In this document: piece after piece, positions 26,196 to 35,525 of the stretch
Position numbering within the stretch: the first letter of the stretch is position 1
Layout of the letters: every line of letters starts with the position of its first letter
Assembly: GCA_017794705.1 (NCBI GenBank)
Contig: CP051235.1
Span: 1,055,010 to 1,119,009, forward strand
Direction: 5' to 3'
Length of the DNA: 64,000 bases
Source: Devosia sp.
Lineage (GTDB): Bacteria; Pseudomonadota; Alphaproteobacteria; Rhizobiales; Devosiaceae
The notes under the pieces: generated by a model
Database searches by the model: none
Told to the model about the DNA's origin: nothing
What the model saw: only the letters and a program-made list of their open reading frames with translations
Translations under genes and position numbers: made by a program

Positions 26196-26759
26196 ATGGA
26201 CTTCGGACTCATTTTGCTGGTGCTGGTCATTGCCGCCGCCGGCTACGCGATCTTCATCTACAACAATCTGGTCCAGAAACGGCAGCTTAAGGAAGAAGGC
26301 TGGTCCGGCATCGACGTGCAGTTGAAACGCCGCACCGACCTCATTCCCAACATGCTGGAGACCGTAAAAGGCTATATGAGCCACGAACGCGAGACGCTCG
26401 AAGCAGTGACAAACGCGCGTGCTGCGGTGCAGGGCGCGAGCGAAGCGGGCCCTGCCGAGCGTGGACGCCTTGAGGGTATTCTGTCCGGTGCCCTGGGACG
26501 GTTGATGGCCATCGCGGAGAGCTATCCGGACCTCAAGGCCAACACAACGTTTCTCGAATTTCAGGGCGCGCTGCAAACCGTGGAAGACGAGATTCAGCTG
26601 GCCCGGCGCTATTACAATGGAGCGGTCAGGAACCTCAACGTGGCGGTTGAAAGCTTTCCTTCGAATATCGTGGCCAACATGTTCAATTTCGTGAAAGCCG
26701 AATATTTCGAACTGGAGAATGAAGCCGACCGTGCTGTTCCGGACGTCAAGTTTTCCTGA
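26196..26759 (+). CDS. LemA family protein
   Basis: A 187-residue protein with an N-terminal membrane helix (about 3-22), then a long helical bundle. The hallmark YNNLVQKRQLKEEGWSGIDVQLKRRTDLIPN (in two parts: YNNLVQKRQLKEEGW and IDVQLKRRTDLIPN) and the late ARRYYNGAVRNLN block define LemA. Its role is unclear; LemA genes very often precede DUF2207 or TPM membrane proteins, as here, suggesting a joint envelope function. Confidence 0.93.
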   Translation: MDFGLILLVLVIAAAGYAIFIYNNLVQKRQLKEEGWSGIDVQLKRRTDLIPNMLETVKGYMSHERETLEAVTNARAAVQGASEAGPAERGRLEGILSGALGRLMAIAESYPDLKANTTFLEFQGALQTVEDEIQLARRYYNGAVRNLNVAVESFPSNIVANMFNFVKAEYFELENEADRAVPDVKFS

Positions 26760-26790
26760 TCAGGCCACCCGAACCGACGGACCGCTGTCG

Positions 26791-28698
26791 ATGATCCGCG
26801 CCCGCCTGCACATCGCCAAGTTGCTGGCCATTGCCTTGGCAATGGCGCTGACCCTGTCCGCTCAGGCGCTGGCGGAAGAGGTCATTCATTCGTTCACCTC
26901 GAATGTCACGCTTTTGCAGAACGGCAATGTGGATGTGACGGAAACCATATCGGTCCGGGCCGAAGGCGTATCCATCCGGCGCGGCATTTTCCGGGACATT
27001 CCGACACGCATGATCAATGAAGATGGCTCGGTTTTGCGATCCAATCTCAACGTGCTTGAGGTCACCCGCGACGGACGCAGTGAACCCTGGCACACCGAAT
27101 CCATTCGTGATGGTGTGCGCATTTATGTCGGTGACGCCGACGTGTTCCTCAGAACCGGCACCTACACCTATACGATCCGCTACACGATGACGCGAATGGC
27201 GCGGCGGTTCGAGAATTATGACGAGCTCTACTGGAACGCGACCGGCAATTTCTGGGCCTTCCCGATCCAGGAGGCGAATGCCATCGTGTCCCTGCCTGAT
27301 GGAGCGGTGATCGGCGAACTGCGCGCCTATACAGGAGCTTTCGGCGCGACCGGCACGGACGCGACGGCCCGGCGAACCTCTGACAACACGGCGATTTTCC
27401 GCGCGACCCGCCCTCTCAGGGCCTACGAGGGCATGACGATTTCTGTGTCATTCAACAAGGGGATATTGAGCGAGCCAAGCTGGTTCGAGAGCGTTCTGTT
27501 CTACCTGTCGGACCATCGCGACACGGTGTTTCCCCTGTTCGCGGTCTTCATCGCCCTTTTGTACAATTTCTTTGCGTGGGATGCGGTGGGGCGTGATCCG
27601 CCGCGCGGCACCATCATTCCGCTGTTCTATCCGCCCAGGGATTTCTCGCCCGCGCTGGTCCACTATGTGCACAATCTGGGCTGGAAGAATTCGGGCTGGA
27701 CTGCCTATTCAGCGGCTTTGATCAGTCTGGCGATCAAAAAGCTGATTCAGATCGACAAGGACGGCAAAGACAACATTTTCACCTCGCTCGGTCGGCCCGA
27801 AGCCGCCAGCCTGCCAATCGGCGAGGCGGTTGTGGAAGGCTTTGTCCGCTCGAAAGGAACGCTGAAGGTCGACAAGACGACGGGAAGCTCGATCCATTCC
27901 AACAAGTCTAAGTTCATCAGTGCGATCGAGAAGGAGAACCGGCGCGCCTATTTCAACAACAACGTGTTCTACGTCTTCATCGGCGTGGTGCTGGCCATCG
28001 TGATGCTTGTGGCGCTGGTAATCTTTGAAGCGCTCGATCCGATCTGGCTGGTGCTGTCGGTGGGCGCCGGGGTGGGCATCGGCCTGTTCACTTCACTGGT
28101 CAGCAGCTTCTGGCGGGGCGGCAACTTTGTCAGGTTCGTATTCCTGCTCTGGGGGATTATGGCCTTCTCGAACATTTTCTCCGGGGTGGCCAACCTGCTC
28201 ACCGGTTTTGAGATCAACGTCGGGGCGATTTCGGCGCTTTCGATCGCCGCCCTGACCATTTTCTTCGGCATCCTGATGCGGGCTCCCACGGTTCAGGGCC
28301 GAAAGGTCATGGACGAAATCGACGGGTTCAAGATGTATTTGGAGACCGCAGAAAAAGAGCGGTTGAACTTTGCGGGTGAGCCGGACTTCACCATCAAGCG
28401 GTTTGAGCAAATCCTGCCCTACGCGATGGCGCTGGGCGTCGAGCGGCCATGGTCGGAACGGCTTGAAGGGGAGCTGGCGCGGGATGCGCTGCCCGAAGCT
28501 GCAACCGGATATCACCCAACCTGGTATCACGGGACGGATTTCTCTGGCCGCAACCTGTCGCAGAACATGGCAACCATGGCGTCGGGCATGAGTGCGGCGA
28601 TGATTTCGGCGCAGCCGGTTTCCTCGTCATCTTCAGGCGGTGGTGGCGGCGGCTTTTCTGGCGGCGGCGGTGGCGGCGGCGGCGGCGGCGGCTGGTAG
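26791..28698 (+). CDS. DUF2207 membrane protein with glycine-rich tail
   Basis: A 635-residue protein encoded directly after lemA. A signal peptide (about 1-28, ending ALAEE) precedes an extracytoplasmic DUF2207 domain (about 30-230) starting HSFTSNVTLLQNGNVDVTET. Transmembrane segments lie near 250-270 and 395-510 (several), separated by a cytoplasmic winged-helix-like region. The extreme C terminus is Ser-rich and then an almost pure glycine run ending GGGW, common in this family. The ATG at 26791 was chosen because it begins the signal peptide; the frame opens earlier inside lemA. Function unknown beyond the LemA association. Confidence 0.88.
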   Translation: MIRARLHIAKLLAIALAMALTLSAQALAEEVIHSFTSNVTLLQNGNVDVTETISVRAEGVSIRRGIFRDIPTRMINEDGSVLRSNLNVLEVTRDGRSEPWHTESIRDGVRIYVGDADVFLRTGTYTYTIRYTMTRMARRFENYDELYWNATGNFWAFPIQEANAIVSLPDGAVIGELRAYTGAFGATGTDATARRTSDNTAIFRATRPLRAYEGMTISVSFNKGILSEPSWFESVLFYLSDHRDTVFPLFAVFIALLYNFFAWDAVGRDPPRGTIIPLFYPPRDFSPALVHYVHNLGWKNSGWTAYSAALISLAIKKLIQIDKDGKDNIFTSLGRPEAASLPIGEAVVEGFVRSKGTLKVDKTTGSSIHSNKSKFISAIEKENRRAYFNNNVFYVFIGVVLAIVMLVALVIFEALDPIWLVLSVGAGVGIGLFTSLVSSFWRGGNFVRFVFLLWGIMAFSNIFSGVANLLTGFEINVGAISALSIAALTIFFGILMRAPTVQGRKVMDEIDGFKMYLETAEKERLNFAGEPDFTIKRFEQILPYAMALGVERPWSERLEGELARDALPEAATGYHPTWYHGTDFSGRNLSQNMATMASGMSAAMISAQPVSSSSSGGGGGGFSGGGGGGGGGGGW

Positions 28699-28699
28699 C

Positions 28700-29329
28700 A
28701 TGAAATCACCCACCAGCGTGGATGCCATTTCCGAGTTCGGAAGGGTTCGCCTTTCCAGAAGCTTCTTCATGCGTGACTTTCTGTTCTCGGACATCGCGGC
28801 GGTCCACGGGTTCACAAACATGCCCCTCGACCCCGATCTGGCCATTGAGACGGGCACGCAACTCTGCGAGCAACTGCTTGAACCGATCCAGGACATATTC
28901 GGGCGGATCGCCATTCGGTCGGCCTACCGGTCTGAGGAAACCAACGGCTTTGGCAACATGATGCAAAAGACCAGCACCCAAAAGGGCTATACCTGCGCGA
29001 AGAATGAGGACAATTACGCGGGCCACATCTGGGATCGGCGCGATGCCGCCGGCAACATGGGGGCCACCGCCTGCATCATCGTGCCCGCATTCTGGGACCG
29101 GTTTCAGCGGGAGGGCGACTGGCAGAAGCTGGCGTGGTGGATCCACGACAACCTGCCCTATCACGAGCAATATTTCTTTCCGAAGTACTTTGCCTTCAAC
29201 CTGACATGGCGCGAAAACCGCGAAGGGATCATCAAAAGCTACGTGAGGCCGCGCGGTACGCTGACCAAGCCGGGAATGGCCAATCATTCCGGCGATCATT
29301 CCGATCAGTGGCGGGACATTCTGGTCTAG
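28700..29329 (+). CDS. Hypothetical protein, possible M15-like peptidase fold
   Basis: A 209-residue soluble protein, starting two bases after the DUF2207 stop. I do not recognise a named family. The middle reads IRSAYRSEETNGFGN, then NYAGHIWDRRDAAGNMGATACIIVP, loosely recalling the SGYRS...HxxGxAxD pattern of M15 D-Ala-D-Ala carboxypeptidases. The C-terminal NHSGDHSDQWRDI adds two more histidines, possible metal ligands. No signal peptide is visible, so a periplasmic peptidase role is doubtful. The M15 likeness is inference and could be wrong. Its closeness to lemA-DUF2207 suggests co-transcription. Confidence 0.7.
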   Translation: MKSPTSVDAISEFGRVRLSRSFFMRDFLFSDIAAVHGFTNMPLDPDLAIETGTQLCEQLLEPIQDIFGRIAIRSAYRSEETNGFGNMMQKTSTQKGYTCAKNEDNYAGHIWDRRDAAGNMGATACIIVPAFWDRFQREGDWQKLAWWIHDNLPYHEQYFFPKYFAFNLTWRENREGIIKSYVRPRGTLTKPGMANHSGDHSDQWRDILV

Positions 29330-29367
29330 CCGCCGGCGGTGCGTGGCGCATAGACTTTTGGGGCGCT

Positions 29368-29381
29368 GCTTGCTAGCAAGC
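29368..29381. repeat. 14-bp perfect palindrome upstream of glyS
   Basis: GCTTGCTAGCAAGC equals its own reverse complement and lies 33 bases before the glyS ATG. It is centred on an NheI-like GCTAGC core. It may be an operator for a dimeric regulator or simply chance; no regulator is suggested. Confidence 0.45.
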
Positions 29382-29413
29382 GCGGACCATTTTCCAGCCG
29401 CAGTGTCTGCCAG

Positions 29414-31516
29414 ATGCCCGAACTTCTGCTCGAACTTTTCTCGGAAGAGATTCCCGCCCGTTTTCAGCGCAAGGCGGCGGAAGAGCTGAAAAAAGCCGTG
29501 ACGGACGCGCTGGTCGAGCGGGGTCTGGTCTATGAAAGCGCCAAGGCATTTGCGACGCCCCGCCGGCTTGCACTGGCAGTGGGCGGCGTTCCGGCTGCGT
29601 CTCCCGATACGCGCGAAGAACGCAAGGGCCCGCGGGTCGGCTCGCCGCAACAGGCGATTGACGGGTTTTTGCGCGGCGCGGGACTTTCCTCAATCGATGA
29701 AGCCAAGGTGGAAAGCGACCCGAAAAAGGGCGAATTCTACGTGGCGCTGATCGAGAAGGAGGGCGAGCAGGCGCAGGCCATTCTCAACAATGTGCTGCCG
29801 CAGATCATCAAGAGTTTCGCCTGGGCAAAACCGATGCGCTGGGGCGGCGGCACGCTGCAGTGGGTGCGGCCACTTCGCGCCATCACGGCAACGTTCGGGA
29901 CTGAAAACGATGAACCCGAGGTGCTGCAGTTCGACGTCGACGGGCTGGCCGCGAGCAACGAGGTGTTCGGGCACCGGTTCCTCGCGCCAAACTGGAGCAA
30001 GGTGAAGCGCTATTCCGACTATGTCGATGTGCTCGAAAAGTCCAAGGTGGTTCTCGACCTCGACCGGCGCATGGACCTGATCCGGGCCGATGCGGCGCAG
30101 ATGGCATTCGCGCACGGGTTTTCGGTGATCGAGGACGAAGGGCTGCTGGAAGAGGTTGCCGGGCTGGTGGAATGGCCGGTGGTGCTGATGGGCTCTTTCG
30201 ACGAAGCCTACCTGGAACTGCCCGAGGAAGTGATCATCCTCACCATCAAGGCCAACCAGAAGTGCTTCTGCCTGCGGGAGAATGCAACCGGAAAGCTGAC
30301 CAACAAGTTCCTTCTGACGGCGAATACCGAAGCGAAGGATGGTGGCAAGACGATCATTGCCGGCAACGAGCGCGTCATTCACGCCCGCCTGTCCGACGCG
30401 CAGTTCTTCTACCGGAACGATCTGGGCACACCGCTGGAACAACGGCTGCCGAAGCTCAAGGAAATGGTGTTCCACCAGAAACTGGGGACACAGGCCGACC
30501 GGGTGGAGCGGATCGTGGCGCTGGCCGGCGAGATTGCGCCGCAGGTCGATGCCGATGTCGAACTGGCCAAACGGGCGGCGAAGCTGGCCAAGGCCGATCT
30601 GGTGACCGAGATGGTCTTCGAGTTTCCCGAGTTGCAGGGGCTGATGGGCCGCTACTACGCAGCTGCACAAGGCGAGGACCCTTCCGTCGCCAATGCGATC
30701 GAGATGCACTACAAGCCGCTTGGTCCGTCAGACGAGGTGCCGACTGATGCAGTCGCCATAGCCGTGGCGCTGGCCGACAAGCTGGATGTGTTGACCGGTT
30801 TTTGGGCGATTGATGAAAAGCCGACCGGCTCTCGCGACCCGTTTGCGCTGCGGCGTGCAGCGCTGGGCGTGATCCGGCTGATCACCGAAAACGGGCTGAC
30901 CTTCCCGCTATCGGAAATGATACCCAAAGCGCATTTGCTGATTGCCGAGTTGGAGTCTGGAGTTAGCGGCGGTGGAGGCGACGAAGCCGTCCTGCAAGAT
31001 CTCCTTTCCTTCTTCCATGACCGCCTGAAGGTTTCACTTCGCGACCATGGCGCACGGCATGACCTTGTAGATGCCGTCATCGCCGAGGACAGCGATGACG
31101 TTCTTGAGATTTCCCGGCGCGTCGGGGCGCTCAGCGCACTGTTGGAGCAGGAGGACGGGCAGAGCCTGCTGGCGGGCTACAAACGCGCTGCCAACATTCT
31201 GGCGGCCGAAGAGAAGAAGGACGAAAAGGCCTACACTGGTGAGATCGACACCTCTGCACTCTCAATGGATGAGGAACTGTCCCTCGCCCGTGCTGTGGCT
31301 GAAGCGCATTCGGCGGTTTCGGAACTGGTAGCGGACAACAATTACGCAGGCGCAATCGGAGCGCTGGCCAAGCTGCGGAAGCCGGTTGATGCGTTTTTCG
31401 AGGCTGTGCTGGTCAATGATCCGGACGCCGCTGTGCGGGCGAACCGGCTGAACCTCTTGGCCCGGCTGCGCGACACGATGCATCTGGTCGCGGACTTCTC
31501 TAAGGTCAGCGGTTAA
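29414..31516 (+). CDS. glyS: Glycine-tRNA ligase beta subunit
   Basis: The 700-residue beta subunit of the bacterial alpha2beta2 glycyl-tRNA synthetase, which binds tRNA-Gly. Typical landmarks: [18 protein letters not shown] at the start, [51 protein letters not shown] (HD-like region), [16 protein letters not shown], and the C-terminal anticodon-binding region ending [22 protein letters not shown]. Its partner glyQ lies 4.6 kb away on the opposite strand (36165-37091), whereas the two are usually neighbours in the same direction. Confidence 0.96.
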   Translation: MPELLLELFSEEIPARFQRKAAEELKKAVTDALVERGLVYESAKAFATPRRLALAVGGVPAASPDTREERKGPRVGSPQQAIDGFLRGAGLSSIDEAKVESDPKKGEFYVALIEKEGEQAQAILNNVLPQIIKSFAWAKPMRWGGGTLQWVRPLRAITATFGTENDEPEVLQFDVDGLAASNEVFGHRFLAPNWSKVKRYSDYVDVLEKSKVVLDLDRRMDLIRADAAQMAFAHGFSVIEDEGLLEEVAGLVEWPVVLMGSFDEAYLELPEEVIILTIKANQKCFCLRENATGKLTNKFLLTANTEAKDGGKTIIAGNERVIHARLSDAQFFYRNDLGTPLEQRLPKLKEMVFHQKLGTQADRVERIVALAGEIAPQVDADVELAKRAAKLAKADLVTEMVFEFPELQGLMGRYYAAAQGEDPSVANAIEMHYKPLGPSDEVPTDAVAIAVALADKLDVLTGFWAIDEKPTGSRDPFALRRAALGVIRLITENGLTFPLSEMIPKAHLLIAELESGVSGGGGDEAVLQDLLSFFHDRLKVSLRDHGARHDLVDAVIAEDSDDVLEISRRVGALSALLEQEDGQSLLAGYKRAANILAAEEKKDEKAYTGEIDTSALSMDEELSLARAVAEAHSAVSELVADNNYAGAIGALAKLRKPVDAFFEAVLVNDPDAAVRANRLNLLARLRDTMHLVADFSKVSG

Positions 31517-31519
31517 GGC

Positions 31520-32434
31520 TCAGCCCACCCGGATCAACATCGGATTGCCCGAGGGGTCGGCCAGAGAAATTGACTGGTTGCCTGATCGCTCGAAGGAGTG
31601 CCCCGCTGCATCCAGGCGCGCCGTGATGCCGTCCAGATCAGTCTGATTGGCCAGCAGCAATTCAAACTGCGTTAGCCCTGCCTTGTCGGATGGTGGCAGT
31701 GTGGCGTTGGGGCCTGACCAGACGTTGAACGCCAGGATATGCGGTTCATAGTTGGTTCGGACGTCGCCCATGCCGAAGCCGGTGGACAGGATCTGGCGCT
31801 GGAAGCCCAGCACATCGGCATAAAAGTCCATGCTTTCGAAAAGGTCCCGAACGTGGACGTGAACGTGCCCCAATCGCGTACCTTCGGGCAGCGAGGCGGT
31901 GAGATCGTCGTCCGGCTTGAGTTCGCCAAACAAATCATCGAGGTCGATGGGTTCACGGCCGGAGTGCGCGGAGCCATCCTTGGTCTTGATTTCGATGCCG
32001 TCATCCTGGGCGATGTATGAGCCGCGCTCCGGCGTTTCGAACGTCAGTTCAATGCCGTTGCCATCGTGATCCCAAAGGTAGGTGGCCTCGGACACCAGAT
32101 GATCGGTGGGCAGTGTGCGCACCCCTGCCCGCATCTGGCGTGCGATGGCGCGGGCCAGTTCCTTGCGGGCAGGAACGTGGATGGCGATGTGATAAAGTCC
32201 GAGGCTGCGTGGCGGCACGGGGCCGGAGGCCGAAGCTGTCAGTTCAATCATCGGCTGGTCACCGACGCCGAGGGTGACACTGTTAGCAGACTGTTCGATG
32301 ACTGCCAGACCGACCATGTCGCGCCAGATGTCTAGCGCCCTGTCGATAGCGGTCACACGCAGTTTCAGAATGCCGACACGCGTGTCGGGCGAGAGCAGCA
32401 ACTGGCGTTTCTTTATGGAGGTCAGGTCATTCAT
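31520..32434 (-). CDS. Two-domain VOC family protein (catechol dioxygenase CatE-like)
   Basis: A 304-residue protein made of two vicinal-oxygen-chelate domains (about 14-150 and 185-304). The N-terminal domain has LYHIAIHVP and GNGIELTFE, which supply His and Glu metal ligands. The C-terminal domain has GHVHVHVRD, but its last strand reads DPSGNPMLIRVG with no Glu where one is expected, so the second metal site may be altered. CatE-type proteins cleave catechols; here the role is uncertain. It converges on glyS with only three bases between, and is the first member of the accessory block between glyS and glyQ. Confidence 0.82.
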   Translation of the reverse strand: MNDLTSIKKRQLLLSPDTRVGILKLRVTAIDRALDIWRDMVGLAVIEQSANSVTLGVGDQPMIELTASASGPVPPRSLGLYHIAIHVPARKELARAIARQMRAGVRTLPTDHLVSEATYLWDHDGNGIELTFETPERGSYIAQDDGIEIKTKDGSAHSGREPIDLDDLFGELKPDDDLTASLPEGTRLGHVHVHVRDLFESMDFYADVLGFQRQILSTGFGMGDVRTNYEPHILAFNVWSGPNATLPPSDKAGLTQFELLLANQTDLDGITARLDAAGHSFERSGNQSISLADPSGNPMLIRVG

Positions 32435-32535
32435 GTATTCATTCCCCTGTTTCCGCCCATATCGCGCCGAAACCGGATTGGTTCAAGAGACTGTAAGGGT
32501 GTGACAGGACAGTTCGGCAATGTCGAACAATCGGC

Positions 32536-33450
32536 CTATCTGGCAAATGCGTTGAACGGATTGATGTGAGTGAGTTGAATGATCATCTCGGCGGTCACGC
32601 CAGAGGCCCGCAACATGGGGATGATACGGTCAACGAGTGCGGTATAGGGTCGTGGAGTGCCGCCACCGGGCTGCGCCGGGTCGAACCAGCCTAGGTCATG
32701 GCTCAGCAGGAGCTGATTGCCGAAACCGGCCTCGAGCACCTTGAGGATCATGGCGCAGACCAGCGCGTCATCGGCGCGGCCGCAATGGTCATATTCAATC
32801 CAGGCACCGCGTTCGGCCACCGCCAGGTGCATCTCGAAGTCCGGCTCTTCCTGTGTGTGGATCGAAATGAACCTGTCAGGTGAATAGCCTTCCTCTTCGA
32901 TGATATCGAGTTGGTCCATCACAACCCGGCCCCTGATCGTGTGGCTGCCGATCACGGCTCCTGTGACTTTCCCCGCCTGTGCTGCAGCGCGCAGGATGCG
33001 CGTTTCGAGCGGCGTGATGCCGTCATCGCCGGCGCTGAGCTTGATCCATCCCGCCTTGAACGGGGCACCGTCGATTTCCTCCGTGAGTTCCCTGAGCATC
33101 CAGTCTCGTAACTGATCCTGGGAAGCATCACGCACCCAATCCGGAATCCACGGCTCTCGGTAATTGCCGGTGGGAACGACAATCGGCAGTCCGGTGGAGC
33201 CGGAAACGACGTAGTCGATGTCGGCACGGCGGCCCACACCGCCGGTCGTGCATTCCACCAGCGCGGTGATGCCCTGGGCGCGAATTGCATCAATCCGGGG
33301 GCCCATCAGGCGCACCACATCCAAGGGATTGGCTTCGCCATAGCCTGGTTGGTCGGGCGTTCTCAGATCCACGAACACGTGCTCGTGAGGCAGGATCATG
33401 CCCAGTTCAGCCTGCGATTTGGGTCCGAAAGTCGTATAGAGATGCCGCAT
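32536..33450 (-). CDS. Phosphotriesterase family hydrolase (lactonase-like)
   Basis: A 304-residue amidohydrolase-superfamily enzyme. The binuclear metal set is complete: ILPHEHVFVDL (HxH), KAGWIKLSAG (the Lys that is carbamylated in this family), GSHTIRG, SIHTQEEPD and LLLSHDLGWFD (final Asp). Family members include organophosphate triesterases but most natural ones are lactonases. The ATG at 33450 has AAGGACGG upstream; the frame opens earlier. It follows the AraC regulator gene on the same strand, with a 15-bp palindrome in between. Confidence 0.86.
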   Translation of the reverse strand: MRHLYTTFGPKSQAELGMILPHEHVFVDLRTPDQPGYGEANPLDVVRLMGPRIDAIRAQGITALVECTTGGVGRRADIDYVVSGSTGLPIVVPTGNYREPWIPDWVRDASQDQLRDWMLRELTEEIDGAPFKAGWIKLSAGDDGITPLETRILRAAAQAGKVTGAVIGSHTIRGRVVMDQLDIIEEEGYSPDRFISIHTQEEPDFEMHLAVAERGAWIEYDHCGRADDALVCAMILKVLEAGFGNQLLLSHDLGWFDPAQPGGGTPRPYTALVDRIIPMLRASGVTAEMIIQLTHINPFNAFAR

Positions 33451-33493
33451 TTTTCCGTCCTTGTGGTTCAGAATTATGCGGGTACGCCGGAAA

Positions 33494-33508
33494 TGCAAAT
33501 GATTTGCA
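33494..33508. promoter_or_regulatory. 15-bp palindrome, candidate operator
   Basis: TGCAAAT-G-ATTTGCA is a perfect inverted repeat around a single base. It lies four bases after the araC-type stop and 43 bases before the phosphotriesterase-like start on the minus strand, a good position for promoter control of that gene. The protein that would bind it is unknown. Confidence 0.5.
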
Positions 33509-33511
33509 GAA

Positions 33512-34408
33512 TCAACTCGTCTGAAATTTTTGCCGATACTGGCGCGGTGTCAGGTTCTTGATAGCGCGAAACTGGCGGTTGAAATTGGCCAGCGACCGGT
33601 AGCCGACTGCGTCGGAAATGTTGGCGATGGGCCTTGTGGTCGTCGTCAGCAGGGCGCAGGCCTCACCGATGCGAAGCCGGGCGACATACTCGGTCAGTGT
33701 CAAACGCGTGTGGCGCCGAAACAGACGATGGAATCCCGACGGGCTGAGCGCGGCCAGGTCGGCCAGTTGGTCGATGCTGACCGGTTCCGCGTAATTGGCG
33801 TGAATGTGGGCCAGCACCCGATCGATGCGCGGTCGGTCTGGAGCCGACATATCGGGCGCATGATAGTTTGGTGCGGCCAGCGGTTCGGCTGCGTCATCGG
33901 CGGAGAGCCGGGTGAGCACTGAAATCAGGTCAAGAAGCCGCTCTGCGGGCGGCTTGTCGAAAAGCGCTTCAACCGCAGGCAGGACCTGATTGGCGGTCTG
34001 CCGCGAAAACCTGAGCCCGCGGGCCGATCTTTCCAGCATTGTGTTGAGCGGTCGAAGTTCGGTCAGCACCCGTGTGAGCCCTGCCGCCCACTCGGGTTTG
34101 AACCACATGACCAACGCGATGTGCTGGCCGTCAGGATCAATCTTGTCGGTCGAGGCCCAGGTGTGGGGCAAGCCGGGCCCCAGCAGCACCAGATCGCCGT
34201 GCTCGTACGCACCTATATGATCGCCGACGAACCGCTGGCCACGCGAGTTCAGGGTCAATGTAAGCTCGTACTCGGGATGGTGATGCCATTCGAACGGGAT
34301 CGCCGCGTCGAGGCGGCGGTTCAACATCGACCAGGACGCCTCATCATTGCCGGCAATCTTTTCCAGAAACGGCTGCACTGGGCGTTCCTTTGCGACTGTT
34401 ATGCCCAC
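33512..34408 (-). CDS. AraC family transcriptional regulator
   Basis: A 298-residue regulator. The N-terminal cupin-like sensor has IPFEWHHHPEYELTLT and HGDLVLLGPGLPHTW, a typical sugar- or small-molecule-binding pocket. The C-terminal two-HTH domain (about 200-298) has DQLADLAALSPSGFHRLFRR and a second helix pair ISDAVGYRSLANFNRQFR, ending TPRQYRQKF. The start is GTG at 34408. It is divergent from the PhyH dioxygenase gene (110-base gap) and upstream of the phosphotriesterase-like gene, so it probably controls one or both. Confidence 0.92.
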   Translation of the reverse strand: MGITVAKERPVQPFLEKIAGNDEASWSMLNRRLDAAIPFEWHHHPEYELTLTLNSRGQRFVGDHIGAYEHGDLVLLGPGLPHTWASTDKIDPDGQHIALVMWFKPEWAAGLTRVLTELRPLNTMLERSARGLRFSRQTANQVLPAVEALFDKPPAERLLDLISVLTRLSADDAAEPLAAPNYHAPDMSAPDRPRIDRVLAHIHANYAEPVSIDQLADLAALSPSGFHRLFRRHTRLTLTEYVARLRIGEACALLTTTTRPIANISDAVGYRSLANFNRQFRAIKNLTPRQYRQKFQTS

Positions 34409-34518
34409 AAGCGCCAGAATAGTATCAGTATTGGCCGGAAGACGGCAACATTTTCGCCAAACGCCGCCTAAGCTGGTTTCATCGCATCAAGGAGCGACCA
34501 ACATGGAGGAGGAATATC

Positions 34519-35475
34519 ATGGTCAACGCGACGGACGTCAAAAAGGACAGTCACCCCACTTCAATGCGGGCCATCACGCCGCTTTCGCAGATCAAGAAGA
34601 CTTTGCCACTGAGAGTTTTGTCGGAGGCGGATTTCAAGCACTGGCAGACCAAGGGCTTTGTGATCGTGCGCAATGCCGTGCCTGCGGAAAATGTCGAGCG
34701 GCTGAAAGATTTGCTCTGGGAGTTTGAGGAAAAGGACCCGAGCGATCCCGAGACATGGTACGCCGCCCAGCGGCGCGACCACGCCATGAAGGAACTGAAC
34801 AATTCCGGCATGGTCGAGATCTACAACCACCAATATCTTTGGGACAACCGGATGGAACAGCGGGTCTATGACGCGTTCGTCGACATCTGGGACATGGAAG
34901 ACCTGTGGGTAGGTATCGACCGCGCCAATCTCAACCCGCCAAACAAGGGCTCGCGCGCTTCGATGGGGTTCATTCACTGGGACGCGGATACGTCGATGGA
35001 TCCTAAACCGGTTTCGGTGCAGGGCGTTCTTTCGCTGGTTCATCAGGACGGTGGCGAAATTGGCGGCTTCCAATGCGTGCCCTACCTGTTCGAACATTTC
35101 GACACCTGGGTGAAGACCCAGCCCGCCGACCGCGATCCGCATCATCCGGACATGACGGGGCTGGAAGACAAGATCGAAAAGGTGGAACTGTTCCCCGGCG
35201 ATCTGATGATCTTCAACTCGCTTCTGGCCCATGGCGTCGCGCCGAACACGTCGGACGACAAGGTGCGCATGGCACAGTATGTCTCCATGTTTCCTGCGGA
35301 TGAAAACGACCTGGTTGAGCGCGAGGCGCGCATTCATTCATGGCGGGAGCGCGAAGCGCCAAAACGGGCGGCCTTCCCCGGCGACCCGCGCGAGTGGGAA
35401 AAGAAGCGCTATGAAACGGCCAGGCTTTCCGATCTCGGGCAGCGGCTATTGGGGATCAAGAGCTGGAACAGCTGA
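34519..35475 (+). CDS. Phytanoyl-CoA dioxygenase (PhyH) family oxygenase
   Basis: A 318-residue Fe(II)/2-oxoglutarate-type oxygenase. GFVIVRNAVPAENVERL near residue 50 is the usual opening. The iron facial triad is visible as HWDAD near 154 and LAHGVAPNTS near 239, followed by a candidate 2-oxoglutarate Arg in KVRMAQYV. The substrate is not evident; the family hydroxylates varied small molecules, not only phytanoyl-CoA. GGAGGA lies nine bases upstream of the ATG. It is divergent from the AraC regulator, which likely controls it. Confidence 0.87.
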   Translation: MVNATDVKKDSHPTSMRAITPLSQIKKTLPLRVLSEADFKHWQTKGFVIVRNAVPAENVERLKDLLWEFEEKDPSDPETWYAAQRRDHAMKELNNSGMVEIYNHQYLWDNRMEQRVYDAFVDIWDMEDLWVGIDRANLNPPNKGSRASMGFIHWDADTSMDPKPVSVQGVLSLVHQDGGEIGGFQCVPYLFEHFDTWVKTQPADRDPHHPDMTGLEDKIEKVELFPGDLMIFNSLLAHGVAPNTSDDKVRMAQYVSMFPADENDLVEREARIHSWREREAPKRAAFPGDPREWEKKRYETARLSDLGQRLLGIKSWNS

Positions 35476-35525
35476 GATAGCAGCCAGACTCGGTCATCGG
35501 CGCTCGGGCGCAGGTGACCGAGGGC

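Noticed and set aside
28620-28698. Glycine-run sequence as a possible simple-repeat insertion
   Set aside because: Glycine-rich C-terminal tails are normal for DUF2207 proteins and the frame ends properly.
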